Assembly: GCA_027074135.1 (NCBI GenBank)
Contig: JALTDM010000137.1
Location: 1 to 9,867, forward strand
DNA from: Bacteroidales bacterium
Lineage (GTDB): Bacteria > Bacteroidota > Bacteroidia > Bacteroidales > JALTDM01
Direction: 5' to 3'
DNA length: 9,867 bases
Every line of letters begins with the position of its first letter. The stretch's first letter is position 1. Of the stretch, positions 1 through 5,661 are shown in pieces. A program made the translations under genes and the position numbers. Under the pieces are notes generated by a model. The model saw only the letters and a list, made by a program, of their open reading frames with translations, was not told the origin of the DNA and made no database searches.

Positions 1-74
1 TTGCCTGTATGCGGAAACTGTTAATTATGGCATTGGCGCAGTATAAGAATGCATACTTGGAAAAAACATATTAA
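1..74 (+). CDS. IS110-family transposase, C-terminal end (partial)
   Basis: This is the last ~24 codons of a plus-strand gene that begins outside the window, read in the frame starting at base 3 and ending at TAA 72-74. The peptide begins ACMRKLLIMALAQYKN. A (V/A)xMRKLL block shortly before the C-terminus is characteristic of IS110-family (Transposase_20) recombinases, which use a DEDD N-terminal domain and a C-terminal serine domain, neither visible here. It faces the polysaccharide operon convergently. The assignment rests on one short motif recognised from memory; the whole gene would settle it. No other reading frame here gives a recognisable protein. Confidence 0.62.
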   Translation, partial: ACMRKLLIMALAQYKNAYLEKTY

Positions 75-113
75 ATTCTGTATAAAGGGGTTGACAAATA
101 ACACAGTATCTAC
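75..113 (+). mobile_element. Probable right end of the IS110-family element
   Basis: This non-coding sequence lies between the transposase stop and the glycosyltransferase remnant. It contains a perfect TTGACA (-35-like) at 91-96 with no -10 hexamer at the proper distance. IS110 elements are known to form a promoter only when their right end (carrying -35) joins their left end (carrying -10) in the circular form. A lone TTGACA just downstream of the transposase fits a right end. The exact boundary is not visible, because these elements lack long inverted repeats; 113 is a guess. Confidence 0.4.
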
Positions 114-143
114 GAGGTGTGAAAGTGGAGGGGGGTATGCCCT

Positions 144-286
144 TTATTTTGTGATTCCTTTTAAAATTTCATTAATGGCTTTAATATATTTATCAATTAC
201 AATTTTTTCATCAAATTCTTTTATGATTTTTTCTCGGCCGTTTTTTCCATTTGGTTTCTTTCTTTTTCGCTTAAATTTATTATTTT
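144..286 (-). pseudogene. Glycosyltransferase C-terminal remnant, frameshifted
   Basis: Read on the minus strand, codons 286-248 give KIINLSEKERNQM. After a one-base slip at 247-248 the next frame gives GKNGREKIIKEFDEKIVI and continues to a TAA at 144-146. Joined, this is the familiar tail of a GT4-type glycosyltransferase (LSxxERxxMGxNGRxKVxxEF followed by a helical end). The slip corresponds to loss of one G in an expected ATGGGA before an A6 run. Homology starts only where wecC ends, overlapping its last codons in another frame, so the rest of the gene is gone. It cannot make a functional enzyme. The sugar specificity is unknown. Confidence 0.6.
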
Positions 287-1644
287 TTTGCACCTACCTC
301 ATATTTGAATAATTTTTTTTCCGCAATTCCACAAAAATCCAATACTTTTTTTCCAGAAATTTCTAAGTCTTTAAATTCTCTATGAGCGACAAGAAAGACT
401 ACGATATCGGAGACAGCTAAAGCATTACCTATTTCTACCAATTCAAGCTTTGGGCCATCAGAATTAATTATAGTTTTCAAGGAAATATTTGGTTCTACAC
501 ACACAACATCATCTAATTCATTAGTTAATCTTTTTGCTACATGCAAAGCCGGCGACTCTCTCAAGTCGTCTATATCGGGCTTAAAAGCCAACCCCATACA
601 AGCTATTTTCGGTTTTTTCTTGTTTTCTATCTCAAACTCTAATGCTTCATTTTTAATTTTCTCAATCACCCATTCTGTTTTATAGTTATTCACATCTCTT
701 GCTGTTTTTATTAATTTTGCCTCGTTTTTCGCATTAGCAACTATAAACCACGGGTCAACCGCAATACAGTGACCCCCCACACCTACGCCCGGTAATAATA
801 TATTTACCCTTGGGTGTCTGTTTGCAAGTTCTCTTAGTCTCCACACATCTATTCCAAATTTATCACAAATTATTGATAATTCATTTGCAAAAGCAATATT
901 TACATCTCTAAAAGAGTTTTCTACTAATTTGCTAAGCTCTGCTGTTTTAGCATCTGTTTTTAGAACTTCACCTTTTATAAAAGTTTTATAAAATTCCGCT
1001 ACTTTCTCGGTTGATTCTTTTGTTAATCCACCCACGATTCTATCGTTTTCCACAAGTTCATGCATAATTTTACCAGGCAAAACCCTTTCGGGACAGTGGG
1101 CGATAAATAATTTTGAATTTTGAATTTTGAATTTTGAATTATTTTGTGGAAATAAATCCGATCTAAGTTCTCTTATAGTTTCAGCCACTTTTTCCGTAGT
1201 TCCAACCGGCGATGTTGATTCAAGTATCACCATGTTATTTTCTTTCAAATATGGTGCAATTGATTTTGTAGCATTTATCACATACTCAATATTTGGTGTT
1301 GGAATGTCGTGTCCATTTTCGTGAAAAGGCGTAGGAACAGAAATAATAAAAATATCCGCCTCTGACGGCTTGGTAAATGCTTTTAATTTTCCATTATTCA
1401 CTGCTGTTTTTACAAAAGCATTTAAATCAGGCTCCACTATGTGAATCTTACCTTGATTGATTATATCAACTACATCTTGCATAACATCAACACCGCGCAC
1501 TTCATAACCCTTATTAGCAAGAAAAGCTGCCGTAGGTAAACCTATGTATCCAAGTCCCAGCACACAAACCTTCTTGAAGTTTTGAGCCTTGAGCCCAGAG
1601 TTTTGAGTTTTTAAATATGAGTGTTTAATTTCATCATTCATCAT
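280..1644 (-). CDS. wecC: UDP-N-acetyl-D-mannosamine dehydrogenase
   Basis: This enzyme oxidises UDP-ManNAc to UDP-ManNAcA with two NAD+ in the cytoplasm, the step after WecB, which is encoded just upstream. Visible motifs are the Rossmann loop GLGYIG (30-35), SVPTPF (102-107), STSPVG (143-148), CPERVLPG (184-191), the central KLVENSFRDVNIAFANE helix (239-255), the catalytic-Cys motif GVGGHCIAVDPWF (Cys293) and GLAFKPDIDDLRESP (351-365). The protein has 454 residues; family members usually have ~400-430. The excess is a 23-residue leader before KKVCVLGLGYIG and an SKFKIQNSK insert at 170-178 before CPERV, both encoded by heptanucleotide repeats. The ATG at 1644 is supported by AAAGGAG 7 bases upstream, and no alternative start lies between leader and Rossmann fold, so the leader should be translated. 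A closely related UDP-sugar dehydrogenase cannot be fully excluded, but the adjacent wecB supports WecC. Confidence 0.9.
   Translation of the reverse strand: MMNDEIKHSYLKTQNSGLKAQNFKKVCVLGLGYIGLPTAAFLANKGYEVRGVDVMQDVVDIINQGKIHIVEPDLNAFVKTAVNNGKLKAFTKPSEADIFIISVPTPFHENGHDIPTPNIEYVINATKSIAPYLKENNMVILESTSPVGTTEKVAETIRELRSDLFPQNNSKFKIQNSKLFIAHCPERVLPGKIMHELVENDRIVGGLTKESTEKVAEFYKTFIKGEVLKTDAKTAELSKLVENSFRDVNIAFANELSIICDKFGIDVWRLRELANRHPRVNILLPGVGVGGHCIAVDPWFIVANAKNEAKLIKTARDVNNYKTEWVIEKIKNEALEFEIENKKKPKIACMGLAFKPDIDDLRESPALHVAKRLTNELDDVVCVEPNISLKTIINSDGPKLELVEIGNALAVSDIVVFLVAHREFKDLEISGKKVLDFCGIAEKKLFKYEVGAKK
1109..1140. repeat. CAAAATT heptamer array inside wecC
   Basis: Four perfect tandem copies of aattttg (1109-1115, 1116-1122, 1123-1129, 1130-1136) followed by aatt. 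On the coding strand the unit is CAAAATT, and three units (21 bases) encode one heptapeptide. The array gives NNSKFKIQNSKLF in WecC just before the conserved CPERV block. Similar units occur in wecB and the heparinase gene. Confidence 0.9.
1578..1626. repeat. Degenerate heptamer array forming the WecC leader
   Basis: Seven consecutive 7-base units: agttttg, agccttg, agcccag, agttttg, agttttt, aaatatg, agtgttt. They encode most of the non-homologous N-terminal leader of WecC (HSYLKTQNSGLKAQNF). The peptide resembles the internal SKFKIQNSK insert, because a heptamer array gives the same cyclic heptapeptide in any frame. Confidence 0.75.
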
Positions 1645-1651
1645 TTGTATT

Positions 1652-1658
1652 CTCCTTT
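1652..1658 (-). promoter_or_regulatory. Ribosome binding site of wecC
   Basis: AAAGGAG on the minus strand, 7 bases before the ATG at 1644. It decides the start and shows that the repeat-encoded leader of WecC lies inside the translated gene. Confidence 0.75.
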
Positions 1659-1691
1659 GAATTTTTTATAATTTTGCAATTACGACTAAGC

Positions 1692-2849
1692 TTAAAACTT
1701 ATCACCTGAAATATTAATTATAAATTCCATAATTCTTGCACTGGCTTTGCCATCTCCATAGGGATTAATAGCTTTTGACATTTTATCATATTCTGCTTTA
1801 TCCTCTAAAAGCCTTGCTGTTTCATCTATTATTTTTATTTTATCAGTTCCAACTAATTTCACAGTTCCTACATCTACTGCCTCAGGCCTTTCTGTTGTAT
1901 CTCTCATAACTAAAACCGGCTTGCCTAAACTCGGAGCTTCTTCCTGTATGCCGCCACTGTCTGTCAAAATTAAATAACTTTTACTCATTAAATATACAAA
2001 AGGCAAATAATCAAGCGGTTTGATCAAATAAACATTCTTTAACCCGCTTAGAATCTCTTTAACCGGTTTTTGGACATTTGGGTTTAGATGGACAGGATAA
2101 ATAAAATAAACATTTTTGTATTTTAAAGCCAATTCCTTAATGGCGTTACATATATTTATAAAACCCTCTCCGAAATTTTCTCGCCTATGACCCGTTATAA
2201 GTATAAATTTTGAATGTTGAATATTGAATTTTGAATCATTTATATTTGATTCAATATTGCTCAATATTTCAGACTTTAAGTTATCATTGCTTTCTATCTT
2301 ATTAAGCGCCAAAAAGAGTGTATCAATAACTGTGTTTCCGGTAACAATAATATTTTTTTCTTTTATTCCTTCTTTTAAAAGATTATCTCTTGCTGTATTA
2401 GTAGGCGCAAAATTATATCTTGCTAACACTGACGTTAGTTTTCTGTTTGCTTCTTCTGGGAAAGGACTATAAATATTGCTTGTTCTTAGTCCTGCTTCCA
2501 CATGTCCAACTTCAATTTTTTGATAAAAGCTTGCCAAAGCAGCAGCAAAAGTTGTAGTTGTGTCTCCATGTACCAGCACCAAGTCTGGTTTAAAATCGTT
2601 TAAGACATCTTTTATTTTTATTAAAATTTTTGATGTAATATCGTATAAATCTTGATTGTCTTTCATGATATTTAAATCATAGTCCGGTTTTATTTCAAAT
2701 ATATCCAAAACCTGATCAAGCATTTCTCTATGTTGTGCCGTTACACAAACTTTTGCTTCAAAAATTGATTTATTTTTTTCAAATTTTTTAACAAGCGGTG
2801 CCATTTTTATCGCTTCCGGACGAGTGCCAAAGACTGTTAGAATTTTCAT
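1692..2849 (-). CDS. wecB: UDP-N-acetylglucosamine 2-epimerase (non-hydrolysing)
   Basis: This enzyme interconverts UDP-GlcNAc and UDP-ManNAc in the cytoplasm, supplying WecC encoded next. Family motifs are all present: FGTRPEAIKMAP (7-18, Lys15), VHGDTTT (93-99, Asp96), GHVEAGLRT (115-123, Glu118), PFPEEANR (129-136), TGHRRENFG (219-227, His221) and TDSGGIQEEAPSLGKPVLVMRDTTERPE (from 296). At 385 residues it is slightly longer than the usual ~375; the excess matches an SKFNIQHSK insert at 206-214, encoded by a heptamer array immediately before the conserved ILITGHRREN strand. The ATG shares ATGA with the stop of the upstream glycosyltransferase, and AAGGAAG lies 5 bases before it. wecC follows after 47 bases. 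The active-site residues are intact, so the insert should be tolerated as a surface loop. Confidence 0.95.
   Translation of the reverse strand: MKILTVFGTRPEAIKMAPLVKKFEKNKSIFEAKVCVTAQHREMLDQVLDIFEIKPDYDLNIMKDNQDLYDITSKILIKIKDVLNDFKPDLVLVHGDTTTTFAAALASFYQKIEVGHVEAGLRTSNIYSPFPEEANRKLTSVLARYNFAPTNTARDNLLKEGIKEKNIIVTGNTVIDTLFLALNKIESNDNLKSEILSNIESNINDSKFNIQHSKFILITGHRRENFGEGFINICNAIKELALKYKNVYFIYPVHLNPNVQKPVKEILSGLKNVYLIKPLDYLPFVYLMSKSYLILTDSGGIQEEAPSLGKPVLVMRDTTERPEAVDVGTVKLVGTDKIKIIDETARLLEDKAEYDKMSKAINPYGDGKASARIMEFIINISGDKF
2206..2240. repeat. CAAAATT-type heptamer array inside wecB
   Basis: Five tandem 7-base units, aattttg, aatgttg, aatattg, aattttg, aatcatt, encoding DSKFNIQHSKF on the minus strand. 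The period and core unit match the array in wecC, but this copy is more diverged. Confidence 0.85.
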
Positions 2850-4054
2850 ACTATCTTCCTTATAATATCCAACATTTGTTTTGCCAATTTTTTTCTATCA
2901 AAATCATGGGCTAATCTTTTACAACCTTGCTGCAATTCGTTGTATTTCTCTTCATCTTTGATTTGATTAAGTTTTTCGAGAAAATCATTTTTATTTTCTG
3001 GTTCAAAACATAGACCGGCATTATATTTTTCTATTATCTCTTTTGCTTCTCCTTCTACGCCTAAAAGGGTTGGTTTTCCCATAGCAGAAGCTTCAAATAT
3101 TTTTGAAGGTATAACAGTTTTAAATGTATCAGATTTTTTTAATGGTGCCAATGATACATCGATTAAAGAGAGGTATCTTGGCACTTCTGTTTTTGCAATA
3201 GAATCTAAAAATGTAACATTCGTTAGTTTTAAAGACTGAGCCAGTTGTACAACAGCCTCCTTCATTGCACCATCACCTATAAAAAGAAAATGGATATTTT
3301 GATCGATTATATCGTCTAAAGTTCTAATAATGAAGTCCAAACTGTGTGCCATACCATGGGTGCCTATATAGCCTACTACAAATTTTCCTTGCAATCCCAT
3401 TTTTTTTAATAATTCAGAATCTTTTTTTCTTTCATAAAAAAGCTCTATATTTGATCCGTTAGCTATGACATCTATTTTATTAGCTTCTATTCCACGACTA
3501 ATCAGATTTTCTTTAAAAGAATTTGTTACAGCAACTACTCTATCTGCGCTTTTGTATAATCTAAGCTCAATTTTCTCCAAAGTGTCAATAACAAATCCCT
3601 GTTTCATTGCCCCAACTGTTTTAATAGATTCCGGCCACAGATCACGAAGCTCAAATATCCAAGGTTTACGCCTAATTTTTGACAACCCCCAAGCCGCCCA
3701 TGTAGTAAAAAATTGTGGCGATGTAGCTACAATCACATCATATTTTTGAAATAATCCTACCAAAAATGCTGACAAAGCAAAACTCATATAGTCTAAAACT
3801 CTTTTTGTAAAGCCTTTATTCGCAGTTATATAGCTCCAAACTCTTATAACTTCTATCCCATCTATATTTTCTTTTTGATAAAGTTTATTCTTATATCCAT
3901 CAAATACCTTTCCAAGAGGAAAATTTGGGAAACAAGTTAAAACTGTTACACTAACATTATCTTCTTTTATCCATTCTTTTATATGCTCATAAGTCCTTGT
4001 AGCCGGCGCATTTACTTCAGGTGGAAAATTATCGGTTATAAATAAAATTTTCAT
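2846..4054 (-). CDS. Glycosyltransferase family 4, WbuB-like
   Basis: A predicted cytoplasmic-face glycosyltransferase with two Rossmann-like (GT-B) domains, expected to move an amino sugar from a nucleotide donor to the growing lipid-linked oligosaccharide. The N-terminal domain carries the PPEVNAPATR loop (11-20), CFPNFPLGKVFDGY (41-54) and FELRDLWPES (134-143). These are hallmarks of the WbuB group of GT4, whose better-known members are predicted N-acetyl-fucosamine transferases. The C-terminal domain has YIGTHGMAHSLD (229-240) and PSKIFEASAMGKPTLLG (316-332). The length, 402 residues, is normal. Its start overlaps the stop of the heparinase-like gene by ATGA, and its own stop overlaps the wecB start the same way, so translation is probably coupled. 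Neighbouring wecB and wecC suggest a ManNAcA-containing glycan. Donor and acceptor cannot be deduced. No repeat insert is seen in this gene. Confidence 0.88.
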   Translation of the reverse strand: MKILFITDNFPPEVNAPATRTYEHIKEWIKEDNVSVTVLTCFPNFPLGKVFDGYKNKLYQKENIDGIEVIRVWSYITANKGFTKRVLDYMSFALSAFLVGLFQKYDVIVATSPQFFTTWAAWGLSKIRRKPWIFELRDLWPESIKTVGAMKQGFVIDTLEKIELRLYKSADRVVAVTNSFKENLISRGIEANKIDVIANGSNIELFYERKKDSELLKKMGLQGKFVVGYIGTHGMAHSLDFIIRTLDDIIDQNIHFLFIGDGAMKEAVVQLAQSLKLTNVTFLDSIAKTEVPRYLSLIDVSLAPLKKSDTFKTVIPSKIFEASAMGKPTLLGVEGEAKEIIEKYNAGLCFEPENKNDFLEKLNQIKDEEKYNELQQGCKRLAHDFDRKKLAKQMLDIIRKIV

Positions 4055-5613
4055 ACCAAAATCTCTACTTCCAAATGTTTTTCGAATTTTATCTCCAATG
4101 CTTTTGATTTTATTCTTTTATTGTATTCAAACGCAACAAAACAGTCGGTTATTTTATAGTTATTGTTCGTTCTTATTCTTTCTTTAATTTCTTCTTCTCC
4201 GATTTCAGGATGAAAATGAAGTCTAAAAACTCCATAGGCACCTTTATTCAAACTGTCTTTAACAATAATTTTATCATCATAAAAAAACCACTCTCTTGTG
4301 TGAAAAATTCTAAATTTTTTAAAATATCCATCATGAGTTGCTTTTATATGGTTCTTATTTTCTTCAGATTTTATATTTTTTGCCCTATTGGCTACTCTGA
4401 AACTTCTCCAAACTTCACTAGAATTTGTATTATTAATTTCTACTGTATTATGAGACTTTGTACTTCGTTCATAATCTCTAATATCACCTGCCTCATATGT
4501 TGAAACTCCTGTATCTATAATAAATGGTTGATGGTTGTTTTTTATGTTCAAAACGAAGTTGAATGTATCGGCATGGGTATGGCCGGGGATATAATCTGCT
4601 TGAATATCTCCAATATCTACAATACATTCATATCTCTGTTTTGTTATTTTTCTATAACCGCTTTTGCTCAATTTTGAATTTTGGATGTTGAATTTTAAAT
4701 TCAACATCAAGGCATATTGCTTTAACTGCTGGGTGGATGGAGCAATTTTATTGGCGCTATCATTAAAAAGAGGCGTAGTTCCATCTTCATATGTGATAGC
4801 ATTGAGCCAGCCAAGCATCTTCTCAGCTTTTTCTCTCAGTAGCTCTATTAACCATCTACTATCAACTATCCACTGATTGTTCTGAACAAGGTTTAGACAA
4901 TCGAGCACCCGAAACAGCATGATCTGATGATACATAGGGCTTAATTCAAAATGTCCTCCATCATCAAGCACTTGTTCTTCCAACTCCGTTTTTAAAATCT
5001 CAACTGCTTTTTTATATAAAACTTCATCTTGAAAATAATAAGCACCAAAAAGCAAGCTAAAACCGTTTTCAAGTAAATGATTTCCCAACAGATGATATTC
5101 TAAGTTATCAAGCAAAATGTGGTATTGAGCGTATAAACAACCATCTATCTTTTTATCCTTTATTTTATATTTCGTTAAAAATTTTATCCAATTAATTCCT
5201 CTTAAACTTGTAGGGTATGGTTCAAGTCCATCCTTTATATTCTTAACATTGTCTATGAAATCATAAATAAGTCTTAATCCCTCATTTTTTTCTATATTTT
5301 TCTGATTTAAAAAATCAAAATAAGACAAATTGTATGTCCAAAGTTTTCCATACTTTGCAAAATTCCAGTCTATATTTGTATCAAATTGATGTGAAAGATT
5401 TAAAAAAGTCAATACTCCTTTTTCATATGAAGTCAAAGCAGGAATCGAGTTAAGAAAAACAATATCTCTACCTGTAACTTCAACAGCCAATGGATACCTA
5501 AAGCCTCTAACTTTTCTAAAACGATTTCGCAAAGAGTAATAAATTCTGAAATATATTTGTTTAAACTTAAGATATTTGATTGTATCAAAAATCAATACTA
5601 TTTTTTTTATCAC
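4051..5613 (-). CDS. Heparinase II/III family protein, cytoplasmic-type
   Basis: A heparinase II/III-like protein of 520 residues. The N-terminal half is an alpha-toroid type domain with NHLLENGFS (178-186) and GGHFELSPMYHQ (219-230). The C-terminal beta-rich domain has GHTHADTFNF (344-353), IDTGVSTYEAG (366-376) and RSTKSHNTVEINN (383-395). Characterised relatives are periplasmic polysaccharide lyases acting by beta-elimination next to a uronic acid. This protein has no signal peptide (MIKKIVLIFDTIKYLKF, then basic), so it is probably cytosolic; homologues are common in O-antigen and exopolysaccharide clusters, where their role is unsettled. The start is GTG at 5613, with AGG upstream; there is no ATG near the N-terminus. 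Two heptamer-encoded inserts are visible: QWIVDSRWLIE (247-257) and LKFNIQNSK (306-314). The gene follows the bi-domain gene by 30 bases and overlaps the next gene by ATGA. Confidence 0.85.
   Translation of the reverse strand: MIKKIVLIFDTIKYLKFKQIYFRIYYSLRNRFRKVRGFRYPLAVEVTGRDIVFLNSIPALTSYEKGVLTFLNLSHQFDTNIDWNFAKYGKLWTYNLSYFDFLNQKNIEKNEGLRLIYDFIDNVKNIKDGLEPYPTSLRGINWIKFLTKYKIKDKKIDGCLYAQYHILLDNLEYHLLGNHLLENGFSLLFGAYYFQDEVLYKKAVEILKTELEEQVLDDGGHFELSPMYHQIMLFRVLDCLNLVQNNQWIVDSRWLIELLREKAEKMLGWLNAITYEDGTTPLFNDSANKIAPSTQQLKQYALMLNLKFNIQNSKLSKSGYRKITKQRYECIVDIGDIQADYIPGHTHADTFNFVLNIKNNHQPFIIDTGVSTYEAGDIRDYERSTKSHNTVEINNTNSSEVWRSFRVANRAKNIKSEENKNHIKATHDGYFKKFRIFHTREWFFYDDKIIVKDSLNKGAYGVFRLHFHPEIGEEEIKERIRTNNNYKITDCFVAFEYNKRIKSKALEIKFEKHLEVEILV
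4670..4704. repeat. CAAAATT-type heptamer array inside the heparinase gene
   Basis: Tandem 7-base units aattttg, aattttg, gatgttg, aatttta, aattcaa, encoding LNLKFNIQNSKL. It lies between the NHLLENG/GGHFE half and the HxHAD half of the protein, a position expected to be a linker. Confidence 0.85.
4684..4708. repeat. Perfect 12-bp inverted repeat in the heptamer array
   Basis: gatgttgaattt (4684-4695) and aaattcaacatc (4697-4708) are exact reverse complements around a single base at 4696. It overlaps the heptamer array and looks like units in opposite orientation meeting head to head. It has no T run and lies inside a gene, so it is not a terminator. Confidence 0.8.
4845..4879. repeat. ctatNNa heptamer array inside the heparinase gene
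   Basis: Five 7-base units: ctattaa, ccatcta, ctatcaa, ctatcca, ctgattg. On the minus strand they encode NNQWIVDSRWLIE, before the KAEKMLGWL helix. The same units occur in the intergenic gap at 7804-7838, showing that this is repeat-derived rather than ancestral protein sequence. Confidence 0.8.
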
Positions 5614-5661
5614 TCTCTGTCCTAAGCTCTCTATTTCCTATTCTCAATTATCAATTAAAAC
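5613..5661. repeat. Weak heptamer array at the bi-domain/heparinase junction
   Basis: Seven units of period 7 (ctctctg, tcctaag, ctctcta, tttccta, ttctcaa, ttatcaa, ttaaaac) fill the 30-base gap. They extend into the last codons and the TGA (5644-5646) of the bi-domain gene on one side and to the first base of the heparinase GTG on the other. The units drift, so the call depends on period more than on identity. Confidence 0.5.

Noticed and set aside
91..118. TTGACA as a promoter reading rightwards
   Set aside because: No TATAAT-like hexamer lies 16-18 bases downstream; TATCTA at 107-112 is only 10 bases away. Any transcript would run antisense into wecC.
129..143. GGGGGGTATGCCC as a terminator hairpin
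   Set aside because: Only a 3-4 bp stem with a tiny loop can form, and no convincing T run follows in a useful orientation. It does not qualify as a terminator.
49..312. Open frame of 87 codons on the plus strand
   Set aside because: It runs through the transposase end, the non-coding gap and antisense to the glycosyltransferase remnant and the wecC tail. Its Phe-rich sequence reflects the antisense of A-rich codons, and there is no homology or ribosome site.
1109..1140. Short repeats as a CRISPR array
   Set aside because: The units are 7 bases long and directly adjacent, without spacers, and no cas genes are present.
1645..1691. Gap between wecB and wecC as a promoter or further heptamer array
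   Set aside because: It contains a partial aattttg and AT-rich sequence, but no clear period of 7 and no -35/-10 pair beyond chance. Only the wecC ribosome site is supported.
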